Under the pieces are notes generated by a model. It was not told the DNA's origin. It did no database searches and was given only the letters and a program-made list of their open reading frames with translations. Shown here piece after piece: positions 48,140 to 60,641 of a DNA stretch of 64,000 nt (positions are counted from its first letter, which is position 1; each line of letters starts with the position of its first letter). The stretch is from Nilaparvata lugens. Taxonomy: Eukaryota; Arthropoda; Insecta; Hemiptera; Delphacidae. The translations under genes and the position numbers were made by a program. The stretch lies in assembly GCF_014356525.2 (NCBI RefSeq), contig NC_052505.1, positions 52,022,970-52,086,969 on the forward strand, in the 5' to 3' direction.

Positions 48140-50970
48140 ATCATTAACCAATCAACAACAAAATGATTAACAAGCTGATGAAATTACGAGTAGTCAAGAG
48201 GATATTCTAGACAGGGAACAACATGATAAAGTGTTTTTACTTGCTATCAATAACTGTTATTCCACAAATGTCTTCGGTACTTACTGATGATAACATAAGG
48301 AAAAATAATAAAGTGTAGGCCTATATTTAGCAGAGAATATGTAAATACATAAATGAATTATGGATAAGAATGAAAATTCCAAATCATGATCCACGTGAAA
48401 TACAAATGGAAGAGCTAATGTGGGCATCTTACGTTTGAAATGCTAGTATTTCTAGAATTTGAACCCTATACATTGGGTGGATCGCGAAATGAGACCTTGT
48501 TTGAATGAGTATGCCAGGTGTTAGCCGGATCACAGCTTACTGCATACATAAAATATGCACAGATCCTAAAACGCGTTCTGCATTGATTCATCTTGTGATC
48601 GATGTACCGGAATCAGTTTTTGAGAATAGAATAAAATTATTCGAGAAATAAGTGTGTAGTATATTGATAATATCAATTATTGTTCTTTTTAATTTTAATA
48701 ATTATATGATAGAAATGGATATTTTCTTTAAAAATGTCCATTGCAGCATGGATGAAGGAAAGAAAATTTCATTTGATTATCCACTGTATTGTAGTGATCC
48801 ATAGTACAAGTGAGTGACTTTCGATTTGTAAAAATCATTATTGATAGTTCATATATGGTCAGAGCAGTAGAGAAATGCAATCAGCAGTTAGCTAATTCAT
48901 CAATCTGCGGATGGATTTTTTGTAAAACGTCTGTCTGCTGCTGGATGGATGAATGGATGTTGGTGTCAAGTGTCCGATTGTCTAAGCAGATGACAGGTTT
49001 TGGCAGTTATCCAAAAATTCCACTGACCAAAAATCGTGAAAAATTTATCAAGCTTCATTTTTGAAAAGTTAGCTTGAACGCATTGTTCCCAGAATGGAAG
49101 CAAAAGGCTAGAAAATGCAACTTCTAAACCACCCTCATCCCTTTAGCACATGGGGTAGGATTGGGTCTTTTAATATGGTTACCTCCTTACTACCCTAAAC
49201 AGAACTGCGAGATCAAAAATTGTCTTCCAAACTTTTCTCTATAACATTATTTCATTCACTGGACTGGACAATGAGTTTCTTATATTCATGTAATGTTGTT
49301 TAGGCTTGGCGCTCATTAAAAGCGTTGAGCTACAATGCACCGTTTTGCATTGTATAGTCTCTTGAAACGTTCTTAGTACCCATTGATTGGAATTTAGGTT
49401 GCCTTATCTTGTGTACGATCAGTCAATAGTCGATTCTTGGAAAGGAGAGCTAACATAAAATAAAGTTTGTGCTTGTGTGGGTATAAAAGTGGGTATAAAT
49501 TGCTCAACTTGTAAATAACAGTTTAATTATTTAATTTTCACTTGATCGGGTACTATGATTATTGAACAGTCTCAAAGAAATGTAGATTGTTACTGCGAAT
49601 CAGTCTTGATCGCCTGCTCCAAAATCGACTTCCAAAGGGGCATGATTGTTTACATTCGAGTCTATCGGCTCCCAGGACAGATTGTAGAAGTTGTGACTAT
49701 GCATTTACACTATGTAATGAGCTGCTGGATTCATTCAGCTTTAATGAGATTCAGTATTTCGTATAGAATAATTTCAATGATTCCCATTCAACCAATTCAT
49801 ACAGTTTTAAGTGAATCAAATCATAGGAAGCAATCAATTTTTATTTTTACTATAAAAATTATACAATAATTGTACTGCTAGAAACCTCAGTAGAAAAATA
49901 ATAAACCCTTCAATTAATATTCATATTGTAATTAGAAAGAGGTAATCCATGCAGTCAGAGAAATAATGAATGCTACAATTTTTCCATGTTTGTAAAATAC
50001 ATAGTTTTCGAGTTATATGCGAGAAACCAAAAAAATGTATCTTTGAACCGCCCTCATCCCCTTAGCATATGGGGTAGGATTGGGTCTTTTGATATGGTTT
50101 ACCTACTACCCTAAGAAGAGCTGCGAGGTCAAAAATTGTCTTCCAAACTTTCCCCTCTATACCCATTCGTTTCCTGGACTAGTTGTTCATATATAATAAT
50201 TCACTTACCTGATACTAAGCATGATGATTGAATATCTAGGTAAATTTTAGAGAACGTATTTTCTGAGTAGTCCAAACTTTTCGTCCTAGAACATGCCTAT
50301 AAAAAAATATTTTGCGATCAATAGGCTACTGACCAATAAATAAATATAGTCAAATGGATTCATCAAAATTATTTAATTTTTCTTATGAATGTATCATATT
50401 ATAATAGGCAAAAATGAAAAAAAAATCAATATCACTAGTTAATAGTATGAGTTGATAATAATTAATTTAAATCTAGTGGCTATTATACACTACAGATTTT
50501 CAAACTACTACTTTTTTCAATCAATTAAAACCATAATAGCTGGGAAGCGCTCCAGTCAGTAAGCTCTCCCCCATTATACCTACAGAGGGGTTCAAAAAAA
50601 TGTATACACTAATTGACAGTAAACTTAGAGAACAAAACAACTTACAACTATGCATCTTACTCTGTATTGTAGTTGGATATTTTTTGCCAAAAGATTGTGT
50701 GGCATGCAAACAGTGAGGCCATTTCAGACCAACGTAAACGTTCAGGCCGTTTCAAACTGCAATTCAGTAAATAAAAAATACTAATTGAATACAGATAAAA
50801 ATTATGTTTGTTTCAAAGGTTTATCAGTGAAACGAGTCAAGTTGAATTTCTATAAGGGTTTTCTCCTAATACCTACAATACAAGTCTACATATTTAGTCA
50901 CAGTCCAGTCATGTTATTTGACTGGAAATTCGGAAATTACTTTCATGAAAGCTTATCCACATAAACACCC
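48140..50970. other. Gene-free stretch with two dispersed repeats
   Basis: Contains copies of the 27060 family at about 49120-49265 and 50030-50185 (both plus; landmarks ggggtaggattgggtctttt and gtcttccaaactttt). Open frames at 48810-49064 and 49555-49869 have no motifs and no coding look. Confidence 0.55.
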
Positions 50971-50977
50971 AATCGAA

Positions 50978-52330
50978 TTCATCAATCGCCTGGATGAAGA
51001 ATGCATAACTGTGTTAACTGGATGCTATCAAAGCGAACTTTTGACTAATCTATGGCTGCAGTGCAGTTGAACGCAACTCTCACTCGTACATTGATTCACG
51101 GAGTACACCCATCTTTGGGCTCTCATTTGCAAATTCTGCAATTTCATGATCTAGACGATGCGAGACATAAAATTATTTATAATTGTAGTATTGTTCTAAG
51201 GAACTTGAATTTCAAATCAAATGTCAGTACTATAAAAAAAATTGATTCAAGAGCTTTCAATCAAACGCTAATGCGATCATTTACTTATGGTTATCAAGCA
51301 AGCAACAAAGCTTTTTCTGACAACTTCTCCCAACCTCCAGTACAGTATTTTTCAACAGAATGATGGATGCCAGCAAAAATTCCCCCAGAGCAGACACTTT
51401 TAATAAAATTCTCCTCAAAATCAATTAGCTCTACAGCCGAGGCCTGTGCAAAACAATTCTTAATTTAGACAACCACATAATAGTCAATGGGACACAAAAC
51501 ACTGACGGTATGAGCACAGTTCAAAAAACATTCTTATCGTTTCAAAATCAACTCTAAATTTTATTTGAAGTGAATCATTTGCAAGATGACTTGACAGACA
51601 ACTTATAACATCCTTTCGGAGACGAAATCCAAAGCATGTCAAACCAGCTAGGTAGACCCAACGTACCCAGCAGAAACACCTCCAAACAATTTTAATTGAA
51701 TAAGTCGCTCCCATATTTTGTTGACCAGGCTAACCTTGAGTGGATGGTTGACACTGGGTCGTCAAAGAACTATATGAACCCAGCTGTCATACCATCCAAT
51801 ATGACCAGGTATAGAGAAGAGTTTGAAGTGAGAACACCGGCCGGTGAAAGTGGTGGAAACGAATAGATTTATATGAACTCATCTAATATGTTTCCAGGAA
51901 GTTTACAAATCACAATGTACGTGCATGACTTTTTGACAAGATACGATATTGTAATAGGTCACGAAACTTAGAAAGAACTTGAAGCAAATGTGAATTATAC
52001 GAACAACACGTTGGATTATCGAAATATTTCAAAACCAATAACTAAGCTCATGAAAGTTATCACGTTGAAGAGAGAATTGGTGGTATAGAAGAGAATAAAT
52101 GTACCGGTAAGTACGTAGTGTATTACAATGAGCACATGACCATAAGCCCCGAGCCAGTGGAGATAGAATTATACACTATTTTTGACAATTATGAAATTGA
52201 TAACTCAGATGTACCAAACAAAGCGAATATCATAAACGAAATTCCCAAACTTCTACCGACACCGACGGACCATATAAATGTCAAAGAGAGAAAATATAAT
52301 AAAACTAATACAGAATTTCTCTGAAATAAT
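50978..52330 (+). pseudogene. Gypsy-type LTR retrotransposon gag-protease remnant
   Basis: Gag part: EFINRLDEECITVLTGCYQS (50978-51037), then MAAVQLNATLTRTLIHGVHP (51052 on), capsid-like. Protease part: EWMVDTGSSKNYM with the catalytic DTGS at 51750-51761, then YDIVIGHETxKELEANVNYT (51942-52001), the ILG-x-x-x-L block of retroviral-type aspartic proteases. The protease frame holds stops at 51867 and 51969 and another near 52087. 52118-52324 may be the linker to RT, which is absent. No LTRs were identified. Confidence 0.7.
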
Positions 52331-52359
52331 CACATGTGAATATGATGAATTGACAAGTG

Positions 52360-53590
52360 GTGCCTAGTACTAATCAGTTGAAATTCAATATTCTGATCAT
52401 TAAGGACAGCTTCAGTCAAGGGGTGGAAGAGTTAAATATCTGTAATAGCAATACTCAACCCCATTGTTATAGTACCAAACTTACTGCGTATTGTTTTCCT
52501 TATGAATTAAGTTAATAGTTCTTAGTTAGTTCTACACAATTACTCAATGAGAGAATGTGGAAAGTATGCTGCATGTCAAGGGCACCGAGGACAAGCATCT
52601 GCTAAGAGCTGATTTTCATGCACAAATTACAAATAGGAAACTTGAAATTAATTGTCATACCAAGCTGCAAAACCAACAAGAGAAGGACACTTTCCCTATC
52701 TTCGCACTGCCTATTAGTGTAAAGAATTTGCAGTGTAGCTGTCAGAAACCGATTGTTGAGATAAAGCTGGAAAGAAATCCATTTTTTTCCATTGAAGGAA
52801 AATTTTGATGCGCACATGGACATAATAGTTTGACCTGCCGTGTCATCTTGCTTTTTTTAACGCCATCTATCCAGTAAAATTGTCATGAATATAGAAGAAA
52901 GAATTAAGGAACCCAACGTAGGCAAAAAATTAAGATCAGTAAAGACCTGCGCTAGCAAACCACCCATACACACACTGGCCCTCGTCGTCATTGGCTTTCA
53001 TTGGACTATAATGTGGATGCGGCATTAGGAAAGAATAAAATCCTATAGGCCTATCAATGAATATTCTGAGATATAAAAATAATGTATTAGTTAATAATTG
53101 GAATTCAATCCGAGCTTTGACAAATAAGTGGGTTATTCAATATTTCTGGTAGAAATTTTGACCGGTGTCTATAAATAATAATAAACTTGACTATAACCTC
53201 AAAACTTGAGTGAAACAATTAAAAAACGATACCAAGTACATAAGATACGGTACTGTTTAAAAATGAGTTCACGTGTTTAAAGTAACGTTTGAATTATATT
53301 ACATATAGCAATATTTTGAAATAAAACAATACAGATTTAAATAATTAACAACCCTTAAGTTGATCAGTGTAAGTACCTACCAGATATTAAAACTGTTGGA
53401 AATTTGCTATTTTAACTTTTAAAATTTAAAGTTAGCTACCGTATTTTATAAAGCAAAATAAAACTTAAGTTTCTTTACCTGTTATAAACCTGAAACAATC
53501 TTTCAATTTTTTAAAAAAATAAATTTGTTACTTGAGTCTTTTGTTAGAATCTGCTCTGCTGAAATCTCTGACTTCTGAGTTGTGAGTTCT
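52360..53590. other. Stretch with one unidentified open frame
   Basis: 52557-52808 (+) is open for 83 codons (starts MESMLHVKGTEDKH) with no recognised domain, possibly chance or a piece of an LTR element. The rest is AT-rich and featureless. Confidence 0.35.
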
Positions 53591-53944
53591 GTTCTGATCT
53601 GAGCATCTGACCACAGAATAGATACAGAATGGAAACTTGTAATCAAACGCCCATCTAACCAATGCTTTTTACATGACCCCAATACTAAACACGTCACGTG
53701 ACCTTGGGAAGTTCCAATCCTGGTCTTCTGATTGGCTCGTGGCAGTGAACGAGATCAATTGATCCGGATCATTGAAGTGATCCGAACCTACCATCAATAC
53801 TATTACAATGCGGCGCTTTCTAACAAGATGGCGGATTTTGGCGTCAGGGTATAGCCAAGTTTCCGTACTGTATGTATACTGTGATCTGATCACAGTATCA
53901 CAGAATAGGTACAGAATGGAAACTGTCAAAGCGCCTATCTAACT

Positions 53945-54661
53945 CTTAGACCAGTTATTGAATAGACACGGCCCATTGTATATTCATACTGAAAGTCGAT
54001 GAAGCCCACATCTACTGCCAAATCCACCCATCTTGACGTCACAATAGTGACGTCACGCATCGTATGGAGATTATGGAAAACTTTTTTGAGTTTGTTGTGT
54101 GTTTGTGGTGTTTAACTTACATTGTTGTTAAACAATGTATTGTTGTTGAACATAGCTTGTTTTCCATAGCAGATGTTTATGTAATGTTTAGCATTTGTTT
54201 ATGTAATTATTATTTATGAAAATGGTAATCTCCTGCACAGCATATAATTGCACTGAAATTTTAAGGAAAAGAAGTGGAATATCTTTTCATGCGTAAGTTG
54301 AAATTTATACACATAAATATTGTAAGTTGTAACTGTAATATTATCCTTGGTTATGATGTAAGTGAACTCATTGCAGCATGACAATAAATTAGTTTTGTAG
54401 GCTACCGTACCTTATTATTTTCAAAACACATTATAACTTTGAAGCCGATATCACATAACACATTATAACTTAACCGATATCATTTTTGCCCATAGCTAGA
54501 AATAACCTAAAAACACCATGAATCTGAAATAGACACAATCTGAAAGTTTTCCACACGATGCGTGACGTCACTGTTGTGACGTCAAGATGGGTGGATTTGG
54601 CAGTAGATGTTGGCTTCAGAGGCTAGACTTCCCAGCATGTCTATTCTAAAACTGGTCTAAG
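53945..54661. mobile_element. 717-bp P-like non-autonomous element carrying a THAP first exon
   Basis: Ends are CTTAGACCAG and CTGGTCTAAG, with inverted repeats extending inward about 130 bases. Flanking 8-mers are ATCTAACT (53937-53944) and ATCTAACC (54662-54669). The uninterrupted copy 1 has a single ATCTAACC at 53653-53660, so the 8-bp duplication is supported by the empty site. Each terminal repeat carries two TGACGTCA octamers (54034, 54048; 54563, 54577). An 8-bp duplication plus a THAP exon fits the P superfamily. hAT also makes 8-bp duplications. Confidence 0.8.
54216..54292 (+). pseudogene. Isolated THAP zinc-finger first exon (inside the P-like element)
   Basis: ATG at 54216 (or 54222) reads MKMVISCTAYNCTEILRKRSGISFH, then a donor GTAAGT at 54293. 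The Cys-x4-Cys pair near the N-terminus followed by an S-F-H block is the start of a C2CH THAP domain, a DNA-binding finger found in P-element transposase and THAP9. The rest of the domain (second Cys, His, AVPTIF) is not present, so this is a first exon only. The intron interrupts after FH in phase 2. Confidence 0.7.
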
Positions 54662-54909
54662 ATCTAACCAATGCTTTTTACATGCCGCAAATACCAGACA
54701 CGTCACGTGACCTTGGTCTTCTGATTGGCTCGTGGCAGTGAACGAGATCAATTGATCCGGATCATTAAAGTGATCCAAACCCACCATTAATACTATTACA
54801 ATGCGACACTTCCTAACAAGATGGCGGATTTTTGTGTCAGGGTACCAGCCAAGTTTCCATGAAACTTGTATGTATACTGTGACAGTATACATACAGTAAG
54901 GAAACTTGG

Positions 54910-55130
54910 CTATAGTGAGGTCCACGTTATAATGACAGTATTTGATCAACTTTGGTTTTGCTATCCTTGTCCATCATTCGACAAAGCCGGTGGTACTATC
55001 CTTTCCCAGGTCCACAACGATGCCAATTATGTTTTTGACAGTGTAGAAATATAATTAATTAATGCAGAGAATCGGCAACGCTATTCTTCTATCTCAATCC
55101 ACTGCCATTATAACGTGGACCTCACTATAG
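54910..55130. mobile_element. MITE with CTATAGTGAGG termini (copy 2)
   Basis: CTATAGTGAGG at the left and its exact complement at the right end (11 bp), with further imperfect pairing (gtccacgttataa...). It is inserted in the inverted repeat copy. Comparison with the uninterrupted copy (ggctataccctg) suggests insertion at a TA. Confidence 0.85.
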
Positions 55131-55473
55131 TACCCTGACGCAAAACTCCGCCATCTTGTTAGGAAGCGCCGCATTGTAATAGTATCAGTGAACTCTATAC
55201 TAACTGGAACGGGCTGTCCAATGCTAAGCTACAGCTAAAAGTGTGTAAGGCGGAGTGAGTGAGACAGGCATACCGTGGGATTCCCTTCTCTCTCGTACTC
55301 ATACATTTAAGCAGGTTGTTGCAGCTCTTGAGTACGATTTTTCATTTTTAAAGTTGAAAAATGGATTTGAATGAGTATTAGGGCTATCAATATTAGATCA
55401 CAGCCTTTTCTCTTAAATATTGTGATGTATTTGTTGTAAAATGCGTAGAATTTAATAAAAATATGACCGAAAA

Positions 55474-55544
55474 ATGGTGATGTATTGTGTTGCATTTGGA
55501 TGCAAGAATGGGCATGTTAAAAGAAATGAAATACCATTTCACAG
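55474..55544 (+). CDS. Second THAP zinc-finger first exon
   Basis: ATG at 55474 gives MVMYCVAFGCKNGHVKRNEI, then PFH and a donor AG|GTAAGT at 55545. Cys-x4-Cys and PFH at the same spacing and the same phase-2 intron position as the exon at 54216 show common descent. The normal continuation (R-F-P, then the second Cys/His pair) was not found downstream to 57300. It may be the true first exon of a host THAP gene running off in a long intron, or an exon of a decayed P-like element whose ends I cannot see. Confidence 0.6.
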
Positions 55545-55549
55545 GTAAG

Positions 55550-57010
55550 TCAAACATTTTTAGTCTATTAATTAATTTGAAGAAACCTTTTGTTTTACAT
55601 GCATTTCCAATACTTTTTTCTATATTGATCAGTTTATTTGACCAAAAATAAAACAACAAATTTGGTTTTATTCCTAGTATAGGCTACTGTGATAGTTTCT
55701 ATGCTAATTATTGAAAATTTAGGCCTACTTTATTAGCATCTAAAATAAAAAAACATAGTTGGAGAACAAATGAATCCTTATTAAAAAAAGAATAAATACA
55801 AATTAATGATTAATAATTTCTGTGTTATCATCATGAGATGACATAATTTATTCTAGGTACCTACCTACTTTATTTTAGTAGCCTACTCTTATTTTGAAAA
55901 ATATGATATTGCTATCAGCTGAATTGAGATAAATTTTTGAAACATTTCTGTTTCAAATGAATAACCGTTCAATTTACAATATTATAATAATTATTTAGCA
56001 TATTTACTGTTCGCTTATCATATGGTCATAATTTTAATACAATTATTATAAAGGTTTCTTCATAGATTTCTTTGCATCATTTCTGAAACTCCCACACTTA
56101 CATGATTCGAAATATTATCAGAATACCAAGTACATTGCTATCATTATATATTTAATAATCCTGTGTTAATAATCATCATATTTAATAATCATCATGAGTC
56201 AACATAATTCATTTCATTTATCTACTTTTATTGTGAAAAATATGAGATTTTATCAGCTGAATTGTAATTAATTTTTGAAACCTTTCAATTTCAAATTGTT
56301 CATTGTACTCTGGTAATTATGTAGCATATTTTACTGTTTGCTTATCATAGTCTTATAATATAATAGAATGTGTCTTCGTTATTTGCTTCATTTCTGAAAC
56401 TACCACTCTTACATGATTTGAAATTACACCAATGCACACCTACATAATTCTACATTTATAGCCTGCTTTAAGTAGGCCTATATTATTAAATTGAGATATT
56501 TCCTTAAACAATAATAAATCATAAATCTTTCCTTTAACAATAACAATAAATCATATAATCCAAAAAACAATTATATATATCCTATCAAAATAAACATAAG
56601 ACTGTGTTCAATAGTTTCAATTGAACACAGCCCTCCTTTGGACTGTGTACGAACAAAATTCGGGATTGGAATGATAAGGACTATGAGCCTGTTTTTCCAA
56701 TCTCCCAATCATTTCATGACAGTTTATATTTGTCCTTGTTGAATGAATAAAAATAAATAGATGATACGCTTCTCTGAAATCTGGCCCAAAGTTATTCCCT
56801 TGCTTGTGAAAAGTTGACAATACTAAAACTACTGCAGTCACAAATGAAAAAAATCTTTTCTTTATTCATATTCAACCTATTTCATTATTTTTGCTCTCAA
56901 AAAGTTAACAATGAACTGCTTAATAAAGGAAAAATAACGATTCCATGGAATAAGACATACAATATAGGAATAAAATAGAAATTGAAATTGTGCAATGTAT
57001 TTTTCCATAA
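55550..57010. other. Possible intron of the THAP exon, with a tandem duplication
   Basis: A block of about 290 bases at 55830-56130 is repeated at about 56165-56430 (shared tatcagctgaatt, gcatcatttctgaaactccc-like and cttacatgatt segments). No further THAP exon was found. A minus open frame at 56841-56617 has no motif. Confidence 0.6.
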
Positions 57011-57099
57011 GAGCCAATGTGTTACAAAATGACGAATCCCACAGCAATGTGGTGAACCGAAATATTCTTAGTAGGAAATAGTCTTAGTATGCTACGGCA

Positions 57100-57215
57100 T
57101 TTTGACGTCACCGGGCATGCGCAGAAGGCCGAAATAGAAATAGTAGTCATGCACACTGGTCGAAATATTCTTAGTATAATGACGTCATCAATGACGTCAT
57201 TGCGCATGCGCTGTA
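57100..57215. promoter_or_regulatory. Cluster of TGACGTCA (CRE) and GCGCATGCGC (NRF1-type) sites
   Basis: TGACGTCA occurs at 57103, 57180 and 57192. GCATGCGC occurs at 57115 and the full palindrome GCGCATGCGC at 57202. A 16-base cgaaatattcttagta repeat lies at 57058 and 57160. Such combinations occur at animal promoters. The attached gene is unknown, and the CREs also occur in the P-like terminal repeats. Confidence 0.4.
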
Positions 57216-57299
57216 CAGTTCTACACTATCACAGTAACAAGTTAATGCTCACGCACGCGAGTCCGTGTGATCAGTGTTACCAACAAGAGAAACTCTAAA

Positions 57300-58510
57300 C
57301 TATAATTTCCCTATGGATTCCTACAGCAAGATTTCTTTCCTAGCAATAGCTTGGCGCAACATCAGATAACTAAAAAAAAGTAACTCAAAAAAGCTGTTTT
57401 GTGGGAAAACAGCTTTTATGTTTTTACTCTAGGGGAATTATCTATTAGAAGTGAACTATAAACAATCAATATTCATTTGATGAATTATTAGATTACTATG
57501 GTATTTCTTCCCACCTTACCATTCATCAAATCAATTTTTAAGGCTAAATATTTTTTTTAAGGAAAATATCAATTTATTTCAAGTTGATACAGTAATACAT
57601 AGGAAGTTGAGTTCAATTTTTCTACTTGATATCATCTGGTGAAATTTAAACAATATAACATTTCTATTTGGAGATTGATTAATTAGTTTATTGATCATAT
57701 TAGCAATTATTAGTTTTATATTTCATTTCAAATTAAGGGTCAAGTTGAGGGTCTCAACCAACTTATTTTTAAATTCCTCACACTAACCTTTCAAATGAAT
57801 GTGAAGCGACTGTATTCAAATTCACACCATTATTCTACAACGGATGATTATTATTTTCAAGGGTGCCCAGGGGATGCATATTACAAGGGGGGGAGAGTTT
57901 CTTAATCCAGTGGGGGGAGGGTGTGTTCACCCGTGTTATCATAACAATAATTTCAATCTTTTAATTTGTTCCTTTCAATAGCTTCAATGCTTCACATTGA
58001 GTTGTTTGCCTATTGTAAATACCAACCAATATGTGGTATGCAAATAGATACTATAGATATTATAGACTAACATGATAGAACATAATTTTGACTTAGATTA
58101 CATCCTCATCAGTATTTTCACTGTCCTTTTGAATGATATTTTATTGATTTGGAATGTTTACTCAAAATCAAGAGGAAGAAGACTTTCAATGATATAAAAT
58201 GAAACACATGTTGCAATCTATTATTATGACAATAATCCAAGGTTATGCTCCACGAAGTTCCATGATGATTTTGCAATTAAATATTCGCAGTTGCATTTCT
58301 TTTGTTATTCCAAATTCTCCAATAACTCTTCAGTTAATTATTAATTAAAATATAATTATATGAAAGATTTTGAATATTAGCATTAATAATTAGAGCTTAC
58401 ACATAATATTAAATTCATATTCATAATCATATTATGATGACTGCTGCAATAGATTAAAATATCAATATTTCGATATCTTTGTCTTTTCAAGTTTTCTCCA
58501 ATTTTTAAAT
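57300..58510. other. Gene-free stretch
   Basis: AT-rich, no coding signal. G-runs at 57880-57930 (gggggggagag, ggggggaggg) stand out. Confidence 0.45.
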
Positions 58511-58512
58511 GA

Positions 58513-60509
58513 GAAAGTAAAAAAAAATCCAATCGTGAACCCAAGTCTCTCCCAGCCAACCACCCTGTTGAAATCTTCTGCAATTTACTCCTAAACAAAG
58601 TCAGCTCTAAAAAATGCATTGAATCCCTCACTCCAACCCCCAACCTCACACCCCAAGAGTTCAAATCCATCAAAGACCTTTGCTCTGACCCTAGTATTTT
58701 CATCACCAAAGCTGACAAAAGCTCAACTGTAGTCTTTCTGAACACCACAGATTACATCAATGAAGCCAACTGGCAACTCACCAACCCTGAACAGTATCAA
58801 CTCCTGCCTTCTGACCCTACTCCACAAATCCAAAAGAAAGTCTTCAAATTTCTGATGCAATACGGTCCATCTGAAGGCCTCTTGGACTCAGACATCAACA
58901 TCCTTTTGCCAGACTCTCCCAACACACCACACTTCTATCTTCTCACAGAAATTCATAAAGAAGGCAATCCTGGTCATCCCATTGTTTCAAGCATAAATAG
59001 CCCAACTGTACAAATCTCTGCCCTTGTTGATTTCCACCCCCAACCCAGTGTTGCCTCCTCACCCTCTCATATCAGAGATTCCTTCCACTTCATAGATATC
59101 CTAAGAAACACAACCCTTCCAACTGACCAACAACTCCTTCTTGTAACCATTGATGTAGCCTTCCTCTACACTTCCTTCCCCCATTCTGAAGGCTTAAAAT
59201 CCCTTGAGCATTTTCTTTCCTCACGACCCACACCCTCCACCCCTTCAACCTCCTTCTAAGTAAACCTTGCCAAACTGGTGCTCACAAGCAATGACTTCAG
59301 GTTTGAAGATGAATATTATCTTCAAACCCAGGGTACAGTGATGGGCACCAGGATGGCACCATCCTAAGCAAACCATGGGCCTCCTTGAACAAGATTTCCT
59401 TTCCAAACAAACCTTATCCCCCTGATATGGCTCCGTTTCATTGATACTCCTCATACATATTCCTCATATGGCCTCATGGACATGATACCCTCTCCCACTT
59501 CCTCAATCAACTCAACTCCAACAACTCTGTCTCCTCCACCTGGAATATTTCTGAATCCTCCATCAACTTCCTAGATGTCAATGTAATCCTTTCCAACTCC
59601 AATACCTTATCCACCAATACTTTCACCAAATCCACCCACACTCATCAGTTCCTACACTTTGAAAGTTGCCATCCCCACCACATCAAAAGATCCCTTCCAC
59701 GTTCCCTCTCAATCCGAGGCCAAAAAATTTGCAGTGATCCCCACCATCTTGACCAGTACCTCAAAAAACTCCACCGATCCCTCCTGAAATGTAACTATCC
59801 TGAAAGGTTGTTACAGAAACAAATCTCCTCCAAAACTGGCACTAATCCAACCACAAAAAAATCCCAAATCCCACAAACTCCAAAGCTCTGTACCACCTAC
59901 TTCCCTGGAATTAGAAACCTCAAACCTGTCCTCAAAGATCTGTTCTATGTCATCTCCTCCAATCCCTCTACCAAACACCTTTTCCAGCAACCACCCACCC
60001 TCCTTTATAAGCAACCTCCCAACCTCAAGAAAATTCTCAGTAAAAACAAATCACTCACCTATGATGAAATTCCAACTCCACCTGGTACCCTACCTTGCAA
60101 ACGCCCCTGCTGTAAAACCTGTCCTATCACTGATTCTTCCATCTCCTTCACCAGTCCTATCACCAACTACACCCACCAAATCCATCAATCCAGTAATTGC
60201 ATCTCCAAAAATTGCATCTACCACTTTTCCTGCAACTTCTGTCCTGTCTTCTACATAGGTGAAACCACCACTGCCCTAAACCTCCGGATCAACAATCACA
60301 GGGCTTCCTTTAAAAATAATACTTCCCTATACCCACCCCTACTCATGGCTCTGAGCACAACAAGAACTTTGACCAATGCTTCGAAGTCAAAGTCCTTGCC
60401 GCCCTCCCTCCCAAAACCCCCTCCATAGATGTCAAGACAAAAGAATTGGCTTTTATTTGTTTGCTTGGAGCTGCTTCCAGTCCTGGTCTCAACAGACAGC
60501 AATAGTAAC
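58513..60509 (+). pseudogene. Penelope-like element: RT and GIY-YIG endonuclease, broken
   Basis: One frame is open 58513-59259: SIFITKADKSSTVVFLNTTD, FYLLTEIHKEGNPGHPIVSS and VTIDVAFLYTSFPHSEGL, the telomerase-like RT of Penelope elements. After a TAA it continues with QTQGTVMGTRMAPS, another stop, and a damaged R-F-I-D-D block near 59430. 59545-59810 gives the post-RT part (SINFLDVNVIL, CHPHHIKRSLPRS). 59808-60428 gives PCCKTCPI and NCIYHFSCNFCPVFYIGETT, the Cys-rich part plus the GIY-YIG nuclease (here FYIGE, N-L-R-I-N-N-H-R). The end is KTKELAFICLLGAAS, stop near 60509. The N-terminal part is missing. The copy has several stops and shifts. Confidence 0.9.
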
Positions 60510-60637
60510 ATAGCTACCAACTGTTTAATTAAATTGAAATAAATATCATCATATAATAAATTTCACAGCTATCAAATATATATTGAATGTTCAATAAAAA
60601 TTAAAAATAAATTTCATTCAAGTTCAATTCTACAATT

Positions 60638-60641
60638 CTAC

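Larger units (their letters stand above)
53597..55195. repeat. Three copies of a roughly 300-bp repeat, two direct and one inverted
   Basis: Copy 1: 53597-53883, uninterrupted. Copy 2: 53884-53944 continued at 54662-54880, split by a 717-bp P-like element. Copy 3, inverted: 54885-54909 continued at 55131-55195, split by a MITE. Landmarks in all are acaagatggcgga, gtcagggta and gccaagtttcc. Copies 1 and 2 also share cacgtcacgtgacc and ttgatccggatcatt. Confidence 0.85.

Noticed and set aside
59947..60520. Alternative frames over the Penelope-like element
   Set aside because: Pro/Ser-rich shadows of the GIY-YIG frame, caused by C-rich codons.
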